NCBI GenBank assembly: GCA_002344215.1
Contig: DDSV01000018.1
Location: 146,234-210,233, forward strand
Origin: Akkermansiaceae bacterium UBA2381
GTDB taxonomy: Bacteria; Verrucomicrobiota; Verrucomicrobiia; Verrucomicrobiales; DEV007
Length of the DNA stretch: 64,000 nt
Reading direction: 5' to 3'
Position numbers and translations under genes: made by a program. The notes under the pieces are model-generated. The model searched no databases, was not told the DNA's origin, and saw only the letters and a program-made list of their open reading frames with translations. Below are positions 25,719 through 33,934 of this stretch, in pieces. Numbering within the stretch: position 1 is the stretch's first letter; every line of letters starts with the position of its first letter.

Positions 25719-27915
25719 GCATCTGAGTTCTGACGACCCCCTTCTGGCAGCCCTGATTTTCTTCGGCAAGCTCCACTCCCGCGCGGTAAACGCCGCCGGA
25801 GCGGTCCAGGGGCTTCCCCTGGTTGATGGTCGATTGACCCCGTCACTTTTCCCGCGCGCTGCCTCCCGTTGCGGGTTTGAATCCCGTCTTGTCCACCGCT
25901 CGCTCAAGGGGATCCATCCTGCCACCCTTCCGGTCGTTCTGATTCTTCATGACAACGAAGCGGTCATCCTGACTTCCCTGCCAAAGAAAGGGGATGCCGA
26001 GATGATCGTCTTGAGCAGCGGCAGCGGGGTTCAGACGATTTCAAGAGGAGAACTCGAGAAGGCCTACAGCGGTATCGCCATTTTTGTAAAGCCATCCTAC
26101 GAGTTCGAAAAACGTTCCGACTTCAACGCAAAGACGCTCGGGAAGAACTGGTTTTGGGGCACGCTCTGGCGCTTCAAGAGCTTCTATGCGCGGGTCTGCC
26201 TCTCCAGTCTTGTCATCAATATTCTCGCCCTCGCCTCATCGGTCTTTGTGATGAACGTGTATGATCGCGTCGTCCCCAACGAGGCGGTCGATACGCTATA
26301 CGTCCTCGCCATTGGGGTTCTCATCGCTTACCTCTTCGAGTTCGGACTGAAGACCCTGCGGACCTTCTTTGTCGACCGCGCCGGTCACCGCATCGATCTC
26401 ATTCTCGGCAGCGAGATTTACAGCCGCATCCTCGGGATGCGATACAACGACAGGCCCGCTTCGTCGGGCGCACTCGCGAGCCAGGCACGATCCTACGAGA
26501 CACTGCGCGAGTTCTTTACCAGCGCGACTGTGGCGGCGCTCGCCGACCTTCCCTTTGTGGTGATTTTTGCCGGGGTCATCTTTCTCCTCGGAGGATTCTT
26601 TGTGGCGATTCCAGTGCTGACAGGACTGGCCCTCGCCTTCCTCGTCGGAGTGCTCATGCAGATTCCGATTAACCGCGCCGTGGCGCAATCCTATCATTCC
26701 TCTAATCAGCGGCAGGCTCTCTTCGTCGAGGGTATCCAGGCGCTTGAACAAATCAAGGCGACCCGGTCCGAGTCGGAGATGCAGGCCCGGATGGAGGAGA
26801 CCCTCCACGTCTCTTCCAAAGCCGAAGTGAAGTCGCGGGGCTATTCGCACCTCGCGATGAATCTGACCTCGCTCTTCCAGTCCCTCGTCTCGACCGCGAT
26901 CATCATCGCGGCATTCTATCAGGTATCCGAAGAGAAAATGACGATGGGAGCCATGATCGCCTGCGTCATGCTCTCGGGACGGGCGATGGCGCCGATGGCG
27001 CTGGTGGCTTCCCTTCTGACACGCCTGCAACAGTCGCGCCGTTCCCTGATGGGTCTGAATCAGATCATGGAAATGCCGGTCGAACGGGACGAGCGCGGAG
27101 CCCGCTATCTCTCGGTGCAATCCTTTCAGCCCGATCTTCGCCTCGAGAATCTCAGGTTCGCCTACTCCCCCGACAGCCAGCCTGTCCTCGACGGGATCAA
27201 TCTTTCCATCAAGGCGGGAGAGCGTGTCGCCATCCTCGGTCGCGTGGGATCCGGTAAAAGCTCGCTTCTCCGCATGCTGATGGGCTTGCAGAGTCCGTCC
27301 GACGGACTCATCAGCATTTCCGGCATCGACATCCGGCAGTTTGATCCCGCCGATCTCCGCCGCCGCGTCGGTTATGTCTCTCAGGATCTAAGGCTTCTCT
27401 ACGGATCTTTGCGCTCGAATCTCAAAGCCGGTTGTCCCTGGGTCGATGACGCCGCGCTGCTCAAGGCGATTGAAACGGTCGGGCTCGCCGGATTTATCCG
27501 TTCCCTCCCGCGCGGGATCGACCAGCCCGTCTCCGAGGGGGGTCAATCGCTCTCGGGCGGACAGAGGCAGTCCATCGCCATTGCGAGAGCGCTGATCGAA
27601 GAACCCGAACTCCTCATTTTCGACGAACCCACCAGCGCAATGGATCAACAGAGCGAAATGTATTTTCTCGGGAAGCTGGATCAATATCTCCGTGAGGATC
27701 CTCTGCGCACCCTCGTGGTTGCGACCCACAAACGTTCTGTCCTCGCGATCGTGAACCGTGTTGTCGTCATCGAAAATGGCAAAGTGGTTGCCGACGGACC
27801 CAAGGATGAAGTGATCCGTCAGGAAGCCCGGCAAGCTGCCGCCGCTGCCGAGCCGGCAAACGTCAATCGCACCAGCGCCTCCCGAACCCTTGCCGAACTC
27901 GGCCTTCCCTCCTGA
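25717..27915 (+). CDS. Type I secretion ABC transporter, LapB-type permease/ATPase
   Basis: A 732-residue inner-membrane exporter of the HlyB/LapB class. Residues 1 to about 130 form a C39-peptidase-like domain without the catalytic Cys, as in exporters whose substrates have no leader peptide. The membrane domain spans about 150-440 (ARVCLSSLVINILALASSVF, NVYDRVVPNEAVDTLYVLAIG). The ATPase domain has Walker A GRVGSGKSS, signature LSGGQRQ, Walker B LLIFDEPTSAMD, and a switch His in VVATHKRS. It is followed 14 bases later by the HlyD-type adaptor and preceded by the adhesin and its putative modifier. It very probably exports the giant adhesin. Confidence 0.93.
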   Translation: MHLSSDDPLLAALIFFGKLHSRAVNAAGAVQGLPLVDGRLTPSLFPRAASRCGFESRLVHRSLKGIHPATLPVVLILHDNEAVILTSLPKKGDAEMIVLSSGSGVQTISRGELEKAYSGIAIFVKPSYEFEKRSDFNAKTLGKNWFWGTLWRFKSFYARVCLSSLVINILALASSVFVMNVYDRVVPNEAVDTLYVLAIGVLIAYLFEFGLKTLRTFFVDRAGHRIDLILGSEIYSRILGMRYNDRPASSGALASQARSYETLREFFTSATVAALADLPFVVIFAGVIFLLGGFFVAIPVLTGLALAFLVGVLMQIPINRAVAQSYHSSNQRQALFVEGIQALEQIKATRSESEMQARMEETLHVSSKAEVKSRGYSHLAMNLTSLFQSLVSTAIIIAAFYQVSEEKMTMGAMIACVMLSGRAMAPMALVASLLTRLQQSRRSLMGLNQIMEMPVERDERGARYLSVQSFQPDLRLENLRFAYSPDSQPVLDGINLSIKAGERVAILGRVGSGKSSLLRMLMGLQSPSDGLISISGIDIRQFDPADLRRRVGYVSQDLRLLYGSLRSNLKAGCPWVDDAALLKAIETVGLAGFIRSLPRGIDQPVSEGGQSLSGGQRQSIAIARALIEEPELLIFDEPTSAMDQQSEMYFLGKLDQYLREDPLRTLVVATHKRSVLAIVNRVVVIENGKVVADGPKDEVIRQEARQAAAAAEPANVNRTSASRTLAELGLPS

Positions 27916-27929
27916 ACCGATTTTTTCCC

Positions 27930-29165
27930 ATGAATCCAACCGACACCACCATGGAGCAGGCCAAAACGGTCCTTCGACGGGAAGACCTTGAGTATGTGCA
28001 AAACGCGCGGGCTGCGGTCAGGGGGGACAGTTTCGCCGGGGCCAATTTGCTTCTTTTCGGAATCATCGCTGCCGTCGTCGCGTTTGTTGCCTGGGCCGCC
28101 AACGCGATGATTGATGAAGTCACCAAAGGACAGGGAAAAGTGATCCCTTCCTCATCCATCCAGACGATTCAGAACCTCGAGGGTGGCATCGTCGCGGAGA
28201 TCTTTATCAGCGAAGGCAGCCGGGTAGAAAAAGACGAGGTCATCGTGCGTATCGACGACACTCAGAGCGGATCGAGCTATCGGGAGAACCTTGCGAAAAG
28301 CCAGGCTCTCAATGCGGCCCTCGCGCGCCTCGATGCCGAGGCCAAACAGCTCAATGATCTCGTCTTTCCGGCTGAGATCGCGAAAAGTCGCAAGGATCTC
28401 GTTGAGCGCGAAACCTCCCTGTTTGAAAAACGCCGTAGCGATCTGGCCGAACAACGCGCCATCATCGACCGAAGCCTGAAGCTCGCGTCGGACGAACTCA
28501 CCATGACCGTCCCTCTGGTGCAAAAGGGAATCGTCTCACGTGTCGAACAACTCCGCCTTGAGCGCGAAGTCAACGAACTCGAAGGGCAGCTCAAGGATCT
28601 CGTCGGAACCCGTCAGCGGGAGGCGATGGAGCAGTACAATGAAATCCGCGCCCAGGCCGAGGAGTTGAATGAAATGCTCCAGGGCCGCGAAGACCGCGTC
28701 CAGCGCACCTCCGTTCGCTCGCCCATCGCCGGAACGGTGAACAAGATCTACATGAACACGATCGGTGGCGTCGTCCAGCCGGGTGAGCCCATTGCCGACA
28801 TCGTGCCCGAGAACGAGACTCTGCTCGTTGAGGCGAAGATCCGGCCGTCGGATATTGCCTTTCTCAGTCCCGGTCAGGAGGCGACCCTGAAATTTTCAGC
28901 CTACGACTTCTCCATCTACGGAGGCCTCAAAGGCACCGTTGAAAACATCAGCGCCGACACGATTCAGGACGAAGTGGACAAGGAGCATTACTATATGATC
29001 AAGGTCCGCAACGACCTGGGCAAACTCGTCAAGGACGGTCGCGAGCTTCCCATCATTCCCGGGATGGTCGTTGAAGTCGATGTGCTCACCGGTCGCCGCA
29101 CCGTGCTGCAATACCTCACCAAGCCTTTCCACCGCATGCGTTTTAATGCGCTGCGGGAGCGGTGA
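27930..29165 (+). CDS. HlyD/LapC-type membrane fusion protein of type I secretion
   Basis: A 411-residue periplasmic adaptor linking the ABC exporter to the TolC-type channel. A single N-terminal membrane helix (about residues 38-56, LLLFGIIAAVVAFVAWAANA) is followed by the biotinyl-lipoyl half GQGKVIPSSSIQTIQNLEGG, a long coiled coil (about 95-255), and the returning half VRSPIAGTVNKIYMNTIGGVV. The C-terminal beta-barrel has PGQEATLKFSAYDFSIYGGL, a motif typical of HlyD-family T1SS adaptors. It starts 14 bases after the exporter and is the last gene of the locus. Confidence 0.93.
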   Translation: MNPTDTTMEQAKTVLRREDLEYVQNARAAVRGDSFAGANLLLFGIIAAVVAFVAWAANAMIDEVTKGQGKVIPSSSIQTIQNLEGGIVAEIFISEGSRVEKDEVIVRIDDTQSGSSYRENLAKSQALNAALARLDAEAKQLNDLVFPAEIAKSRKDLVERETSLFEKRRSDLAEQRAIIDRSLKLASDELTMTVPLVQKGIVSRVEQLRLEREVNELEGQLKDLVGTRQREAMEQYNEIRAQAEELNEMLQGREDRVQRTSVRSPIAGTVNKIYMNTIGGVVQPGEPIADIVPENETLLVEAKIRPSDIAFLSPGQEATLKFSAYDFSIYGGLKGTVENISADTIQDEVDKEHYYMIKVRNDLGKLVKDGRELPIIPGMVVEVDVLTGRRTVLQYLTKPFHRMRFNALRER

Positions 29166-29217
29166 GGAGGAGAAAATTGGATGGTCGGGATCCTTCGTCG
29201 ATGATTATCATTTCTCA

Positions 29218-29390
29218 GGATTCCATGCACCAAAGGTGCATTTGAGCGCAAAGACTCCCGAGTTTTAGGCCGCCCTTTCAGGGCTCCACTTCTATTGTGG
29301 GGTCACCGCGAACCCGGGGCGTTGCCCCGGGCTACGATAGGGCGCACCTTTGGCGCTCCTGGCGAAGGTGCAAAGGTCGACGTAAAGGGG
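29218..29390. repeat. Cluster of intergenic hairpins between hlyD-like gene and lysC
   Basis: This gap between convergent genes contains successive inverted repeats: TGCAC/GGTGCA near 29226, GCCCT/AGGGC near 29272, and a long GC-rich stem at 29313-29331. The strongest is CCCGGGGC, loop GTT, GCCCCGGG, followed by CTAC, i.e. GTAG at its minus-strand foot. The overall style resembles intergenic repeats common in Planctomycetes and Verrucomicrobia genomes. Confidence 0.5.
29313..29335 (-). repeat. GTAG-footed REP-like hairpin
   Basis: Read on the minus strand: GTAG, then an 8-bp stem CCCGGGGC/GCCCCGGG with loop AAC. It has the same layout as the hairpins at 32284, 47694, 54208 and 62438. Confidence 0.5.
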
Positions 29391-29416
29391 CGATTCGCAC
29401 GCCTACTAAGTTCCCC

Positions 29417-30643
29417 TTACTGCGCCAGCCCAAACGCCGCGTGCGTGACCCGGGCGGCCTCGTCGATCTGTCCCTCGGCCACGGTCACGGTGATTTTGAT
29501 TTCCGAGGTGGAGATCATCTCGATATTGATTCCCCCTTCGGAGAGAGCCTTGAACATCTGTGCGGCGACACCGGAGTGGGAGCGCATCCCGATCCCGACG
29601 ACGCTGAGTTTGGCGATGCCGTCCTGAGCCTCGAGGGTTACTCCTTCACCGAGCTGGGGCAGAACAGGACGGAGGACCGCTTCGGCTTTGGCGACGTCGT
29701 CTTTGTGCACCGTGAAGGAGATGTCGGTGATGCCCGTCTTCGACACGTTCTGGACGATCATGTCGACGAGGATGTTGGCGTCGGCGACCGCGCCGAAAAT
29801 CTTGCCGGCGGTTCCGGGGAGGTCTTTCACTCCGGCGATGGTCACTTTGGCCTGGGCTTTCTCCAGACTGACGCCGCGGATGACAACGGATTCCATACTC
29901 ATGTTTTCTTCTCGGACTAAAGTGCCGGGGTTGTTGTTGAGGCTGCTGCGAACTTCAAAACGGACTCCAAATTTTTTGGCGAACTCAACGGAGCGCGACT
30001 GCATCACCTTGGTGCCCGAACTCGCCATCTCGAGGAGCTCGTCGTAGCTGATCTCATCGAGTTTTTTCGCCTCGGGTACGACGCGCGGGTCGCAGGTGTA
30101 GACACCGTCGACATCGGTAAAAATCTGACAGAGATCGGCATCGACCGCTGCCGCCATCGCGATTGCGGTGAGGTCCGAACCGCCGCGACCGAGCGTGGTG
30201 ATTTTGCCATCCCGGGTTTGACCCTGGAAGCCGGCGAGGATGACGATGTTTCCGTCGTCGAGGAGCTGGTGCACTCCGGCCGGGGAAATGTTGGAAATGC
30301 GTGCCTTCGTGTGGACGCCGTCGGTCTCGATCCCGGCTTGTGCACCGGTCAGGGAGACGGCCTTGGCTCCCATGGCATTCAGGGCCATCGCGGTGAGAGC
30401 AATCGTGGTCTGCTCGCCGGTGGAAAGAAGCACGTCCATCTCACGCTCGGTGGGATGTTTCCCCTCGCCGGTGACCTGCTCTGCCAATTCAATGAGGCGG
30501 TTGGTGACGCCGGCCATGGCCGAAACGACGGCGATGACCTGATTGCCCGCATCCCGCGTCTCAATGATTCTCCGTGCGACATTCATGATGCGCTCCGGGG
30601 TGCCGACCGAGGTGCCGCCGTATTTCTGGACGATGAGGCTCAC
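29417..30643 (-). CDS. lysC: Aspartate kinase
   Basis: A 408-residue monofunctional aspartokinase that phosphorylates L-aspartate as the first step to lysine, threonine and methionine. Motifs: VQKYGGTSVG at the N-terminus, LGRGGSDLTAIAMAAAVDADLC (ATP/Asp site), FTDVDGVYTCDPR, and a C-terminal pair of ACT domains (from about residue 265; KVTIAGVKDLPGTAGKIF and LSVVGIGMRSHSGVAAQMF) for feedback control by lysine and threonine. The start is GTG (30643). No other pathway genes are adjacent, so it is probably a single-gene unit with cutA upstream on the same strand. Confidence 0.95.
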   Translation of the reverse strand: MSLIVQKYGGTSVGTPERIMNVARRIIETRDAGNQVIAVVSAMAGVTNRLIELAEQVTGEGKHPTEREMDVLLSTGEQTTIALTAMALNAMGAKAVSLTGAQAGIETDGVHTKARISNISPAGVHQLLDDGNIVILAGFQGQTRDGKITTLGRGGSDLTAIAMAAAVDADLCQIFTDVDGVYTCDPRVVPEAKKLDEISYDELLEMASSGTKVMQSRSVEFAKKFGVRFEVRSSLNNNPGTLVREENMSMESVVIRGVSLEKAQAKVTIAGVKDLPGTAGKIFGAVADANILVDMIVQNVSKTGITDISFTVHKDDVAKAEAVLRPVLPQLGEGVTLEAQDGIAKLSVVGIGMRSHSGVAAQMFKALSEGGINIEMISTSEIKITVTVAEGQIDEAARVTHAAFGLAQ

Positions 30644-30691
30644 TGTTTCTTGGGGAGGGGGTTCCGTGAAATGACGGGTGAGACATATGCC

Positions 30692-31069
30692 TCAGGAACC
30701 GGCATTGTCCAACGCCGTTTCATCCATTCCCCCCACACTTTCCCTGACCCATTGGAAGTATCGTGCCGAGCCTGCTTCGGGAGTGAGGATGAGAATCTCG
30801 GGCACCTCGTAGGGATGATGGGTTTGCAGCCAGGCCTCAAGTTCCTCGAGACGGCCCCGGGTCGTCTTGATCATGGCGACGGCCTCGGCCTCAATCTGCG
30901 TTTCGCCCTGCCATCGATAGATGGACTCCACCGCGGGAGAGACATTCACGCAGGCCGCGAGTTGCGAATCAATCAATTGTGTGCCAATTTGTCTCGCCGT
31001 TTCGGCATCAGCAAAAGTCGTCAACAAGGTGACAATGTCGTTTTCGGTGCCGTTTTGTCTCTCTATCAT
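30692..31069 (-). CDS. cutA: Divalent cation tolerance protein CutA
   Basis: A 125-residue CutA1-type protein, forming a trimeric PII-like fold. The family patterns are LTTFADAETARQIGTQLIDSQLAACVNV, then SIYRWQGETQIEAEAVAMIKTT and HPYEVPEILIL. The start ATG at 31069 is chosen because it gives the family-like N-terminus; the frame upstream overlaps the divergent histidine-kinase gene. Copper tolerance was the original association, but the general function is still unclear. Only 27 bases separate it from the divergent sensor kinase. Confidence 0.9.
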   Translation of the reverse strand: MIERQNGTENDIVTLLTTFADAETARQIGTQLIDSQLAACVNVSPAVESIYRWQGETQIEAEAVAMIKTTRGRLEELEAWLQTHHPYEVPEILILTPEAGSARYFQWVRESVGGMDETALDNAGS

Positions 31070-31096
31070 GGACGTTGGGAGCTGAGGGAAATCTGA

Positions 31097-32287
31097 ATGA
31101 ATCCTGGAATCATCGACAAACTGATCGACCGGCTCGACAAGCTCGAGCCCGAGGAGATCCAGCGCATCGTTCTGAAGATCGTGCAGGAAAAGGGCTTCCT
31201 TGAAAAGGTTTTTGAAGTATTGCGCGAGGGCATCATCGTCACCGGGGCAAGAGATTCGATTCATTACATCAATCAGGCTGCCTGTGACTTCTTTGGCCTG
31301 GATCCGAAAAAGGCGATCCGGGGTAAAGTCTCGGACCTCTTTCCCGGCATCGAATGGAGCGAAGTCACGGGCACCGGCGGCAGCGTCAATCGCGATCTCG
31401 TGGTGCGATATCCCGAGCTTCGATATCTCAATTTCTACATTGCCCCGCTCGCGAGTCAGGATGCCGGCTTGCCCGACAATGAGTTGCTCGTCGGGTATGT
31501 CATCATTCTCCGCGACAACACCCGCAATCGCGAGCGGCAGATGAAAGAGATCGAGTCGGAGAAAATCGAAGCGGTCAAAAGCCTCGCCGCCGGAGTGGCC
31601 CACGAGATAGGAAACCCGCTCAACTCGCTCAACATCCATCTACAGGTGGTGGAGCGGAAGGTGAAAAAGCAGGTCGATCCCGCCGTCGCGACGGACCTGC
31701 TCGAATCGCTCGAGATTGCCCGCAACGAAATCAAGCGGCTCGACTTCATTGTCGAGAAATTCCTCAACGCTGTTCGTCCCTCGCGTCCGAACCCGCAGAC
31801 GATCGATCTCAACGACCTCATCAAAGACGCGCTTAACTTTATCGGACCCGAAGTCGCTGACCGGCGCATTGCCGTGACTCTCGAGCTTGGCGAAGAACTG
31901 CCGCTCCTCCATGTCGATCAGGACCAGATGAAGCAGGTCTTTTACAACCTCATCCGCAACAGCTGCCAGGCCATGGGCACCAGCGGGGAACTGACGATAC
32001 GCACCGGCCACACGGATGAAAACGTCTTCATCACCTTTGCCGACAACGGCCCGGGAATTCCCGCCGATCAGGTGAGTCGCGTCTTTGAACCCTATTACAC
32101 CACCAAGAAGACAGGGTCAGGGCTGGGTCTTCTCATCGTTCACCGCATCGTTCACGACCACGGCGGAGAGGTGGAGTTCAAGAGCCGCGAGGGCACCGGC
32201 ACCGAGGTCACCGTGTTTCTTCCCCGGGCCGAGAAACTGAGGCGATTTTTACCCGCGCGATCGGAACCCCAAGTCATCGATGTGTAG
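31097..32287 (+). CDS. PAS-containing NtrB-like sensor histidine kinase
   Basis: A 396-residue soluble kinase without membrane segments. Residues about 30-145 form a PAS domain (LREGIIVTGARDSIHYINQAACDFFGLD). The dimerisation/phosphoacceptor site is AAGVAHEIGNPL, with His169. The catalytic domain has NLIRNSCQAM (N box), ADNGPGIP (G1), and GSGLGLLIV (G2). It precedes a sigma-54-dependent response regulator by about 115 bases on the same strand, and the pair looks like an NtrB/NtrC-type system. The signal is unknown, presumably cytoplasmic. Its stop codon forms part of a GTAG-footed hairpin. Confidence 0.92.
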   Translation: MNPGIIDKLIDRLDKLEPEEIQRIVLKIVQEKGFLEKVFEVLREGIIVTGARDSIHYINQAACDFFGLDPKKAIRGKVSDLFPGIEWSEVTGTGGSVNRDLVVRYPELRYLNFYIAPLASQDAGLPDNELLVGYVIILRDNTRNRERQMKEIESEKIEAVKSLAAGVAHEIGNPLNSLNIHLQVVERKVKKQVDPAVATDLLESLEIARNEIKRLDFIVEKFLNAVRPSRPNPQTIDLNDLIKDALNFIGPEVADRRIAVTLELGEELPLLHVDQDQMKQVFYNLIRNSCQAMGTSGELTIRTGHTDENVFITFADNGPGIPADQVSRVFEPYYTTKKTGSGLGLLIVHRIVHDHGGEVEFKSREGTGTEVTVFLPRAEKLRRFLPARSEPQVIDV

Positions 32288-32300
32288 CGGCGAAGCCGCT
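32284..32300 (+). repeat. GTAG-footed hairpin at the kinase stop codon
   Basis: GTAG (32284-32287, including the TAG stop) leads into a 6-bp stem AGCGGC/GCCGCT with a GAA loop, the stem sharing AG with GTAG. It is part of the window-wide GTAG-hairpin family, though the overlap with a stop codon makes chance more plausible here. Confidence 0.35.
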
Positions 32301-32301
32301 G

Positions 32302-32390
32302 AGCGGTTTAGCAATTAGCTTTTTAGCCCTCCCCAACCGAAAACCTAGCCTCCCTTGTTCTAAAGCTAATTGCTTAGAAGCTAACCGCTA
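32302..32390. repeat. Long AT-rich inverted repeat between kinase and regulator
   Basis: AGCAATTAGCTTT (32310-32322) is the exact complement of AAAGCTAATTGCT (32362-32374). The outer parts AGCGGTTTAGC and GCTAACCGCT also pair with one bulge. The middle is C/T-rich. Transcripts leaving the kinase gene could fold here before the regulator gene. Confidence 0.6.
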
Positions 32391-32402
32391 AAAAGCTATT
32401 TC

Positions 32403-33800
32403 ATGGATTTCACCGAACACACCATCCTCATCGTCGATGACGAAAAGAACACCCGGGAGGGCTTGCGTCTCTCCCTCGAGGACGAGTTCGATGTCTACAT
32501 CGCGGCCAACATCGCCGAGGCCGAGGAGGTTTTGAAAAACGAGTCTGTCGATGTGATGCTGACCGACCTCCGTCTCGGGGCCGAGAACGGAATGGATCTC
32601 ATCACGAAGGCCCTCGCGAGGGCGAAGCCGCCGGTCTGTATTCTCATGACCGCCTACGGTTCGGTGGATGTGGCGGTCGAGGCGATGAAGAAGGGCGCTT
32701 ACGACTACGTGAGCAAACCGCTCAACATCGACGAACTCGAGATTGTCATCAAACGCGCGATCCGAAGCCGGAAGGTGGAGGAGGAGAACGTCGCCTTGAA
32801 AGCCCAGGTGACGGAACGCTACGGACTTGAAAACATTATTGGCCGGTCCCGGGCGATGCAGCCCATTTTTGAAACGATACGGCAGGTCGCCCCGACCCGG
32901 GCGACGGTGCTGATCGAGGGGGAGAGCGGAACAGGGAAGGAGCTCGTCGGAAAGGCCATCCACCATCTCAGCGGCCGGCCGAAGTCTAAGCTTGTCACGG
33001 TCCATTGCGCCGCTCTCAGCGAGCAGCTTCTTGAGAGTGAACTCTTCGGCCACGAACGCGGTGCCTTCACCGGGGCGATGGAGCGACGCATCGGACGTTT
33101 CGAAGAAGCCGATGGCGGCACCCTCTTTCTCGACGAGATCGGTGAGATTGATCTCAACACTCAGGTCAAACTGCTCCGTGCCATCGGTGAGCGGACCATC
33201 GAACGTCTCGGCTCTAACAAACCCATCAAGGTTGATGTCCGGGTCGTCGCCGCGACGAACAAGGATCTCAGTGGAATGGTGCGCGAGGGCACTTTTCGCG
33301 ATGACCTTTTTTTCCGCCTCAATGTGGTCTCCGTCATGATGCCGCCGCTGCGGGATCGGAAGGAGGACATCGTTCTGCTCGTTGATGCCTTCCTCAGGGA
33401 ATTCACCGAGGAGAACCGGAAATCTCCCATGGAGCTGACGACCGAGGCGGTGCAGGCGCTCCTCGACTATGACTGGCCCGGTAATGTCAGAGAGCTGCGC
33501 ACCGTCATCGAGCACGGCGTGGTCATGTCGAACACCCCGAAAATTGGAGTACGGCATTTGCCGATGTTTCTTCGGGATGACTCACTCCGCGATTTGCGCG
33601 GCGGCGGGTCGTCGACAAAGGCGGCGCCGGCTCTGCCCCCCGAACCCGTCGATCTCAACCTCGCCAAAATGGAGGAACGCCTCATTCATCTCGCTCTCGA
33701 GAAAACAGGAGACAACCGCACCGAAGCCGCGCGGTTGCTCGGGATCTCACGACGGACGATGCAGCGCAAGCTGAAGGAGATGGGATTGGTGGAGGAGTGA
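32403..33800 (+). CDS. Sigma-54-dependent NtrC-family response regulator
   Basis: A 465-residue activator. The receiver domain (1-120) has TILIVDDEKNTREGL, phospho-acceptor Asp55 in MLTDLRLG, and KPLN. The AAA+ domain (about 140-370) has Walker A GESGTGKE, the sigma-54 contact loop GAFTGA, Walker B GGTLFLDEIGE, and FRDDLFFRLNVV. The C-terminus is a Fis-type helix-turn-helix (NRTEAARLLGISRRTMQRKLKEMG). It pairs with the preceding kinase. No convincing -24/-12 promoter was found nearby, so its targets are unknown. Confidence 0.93.
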   Translation: MDFTEHTILIVDDEKNTREGLRLSLEDEFDVYIAANIAEAEEVLKNESVDVMLTDLRLGAENGMDLITKALARAKPPVCILMTAYGSVDVAVEAMKKGAYDYVSKPLNIDELEIVIKRAIRSRKVEEENVALKAQVTERYGLENIIGRSRAMQPIFETIRQVAPTRATVLIEGESGTGKELVGKAIHHLSGRPKSKLVTVHCAALSEQLLESELFGHERGAFTGAMERRIGRFEEADGGTLFLDEIGEIDLNTQVKLLRAIGERTIERLGSNKPIKVDVRVVAATNKDLSGMVREGTFRDDLFFRLNVVSVMMPPLRDRKEDIVLLVDAFLREFTEENRKSPMELTTEAVQALLDYDWPGNVRELRTVIEHGVVMSNTPKIGVRHLPMFLRDDSLRDLRGGGSSTKAAPALPPEPVDLNLAKMEERLIHLALEKTGDNRTEAARLLGISRRTMQRKLKEMGLVEE

Positions 33801-33819
33801 GGGGCTCAGGGATGAAGAG

Positions 33820-33848
33820 CTTGACCAAATACTTGACTCATGCTTGAC
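33820..33848 (+). repeat. Three CTTGAC direct repeats
   Basis: CTTGAC occurs at 33820-33825, 33832-33837 and 33843-33848, i.e. spaced 12 and 11 bases, about one helical turn. They lie just downstream of the response-regulator stop. Regular spacing is typical of binding sites for regulators on one face of DNA, but the gap is between convergent genes, so the role is unclear. Confidence 0.4.
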
Positions 33849-33904
33849 ATACTTCCGGTTGCTCCGCCCCCTTCCGAGATTAGGGACGCGCTAAGCATCT
33901 CCCG

Positions 33905-33934
33905 ACAGGGTGCCATAAATTTTTTGCACCCCGT
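33905..33934. terminator. Hairpin between convergent response regulator and potD
   Basis: GGGTGC (33908-33913) pairs with GCACCC (33926-33931), extended outward by GAC/GTC after one mismatch, with an AT-rich loop. It sits immediately before the potD stop and after the response-regulator stop, a usual place for a bidirectional terminator. There is no downstream T-run. Confidence 0.35.

Noticed and set aside
25868..25905. tRNA-like 3' half: a T-arm-like GCGGGTTTGAATCCCGT followed by a CCG end
   Set aside because: It lies inside the ABC exporter frame, the T-loop lacks the invariant C, the end is not CCA, and no matching 5' acceptor strand exists upstream.
25717..26110. Active C39 peptidase domain in the exporter
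   Set aside because: The region is C39-like in position but no catalytic Cys-containing motif is present, as in LapB/HlyB.
29295..29920. Open frames on the plus strand through the intergenic repeats and lysC
   Set aside because: They cover hairpins and the antisense of lysC and have no protein-like features.
33801..33933. Sigma-54 promoter for the response regulator's targets
   Set aside because: The GG and GC pair near 33909-33927 is wrongly spaced for a -24/-12 promoter.
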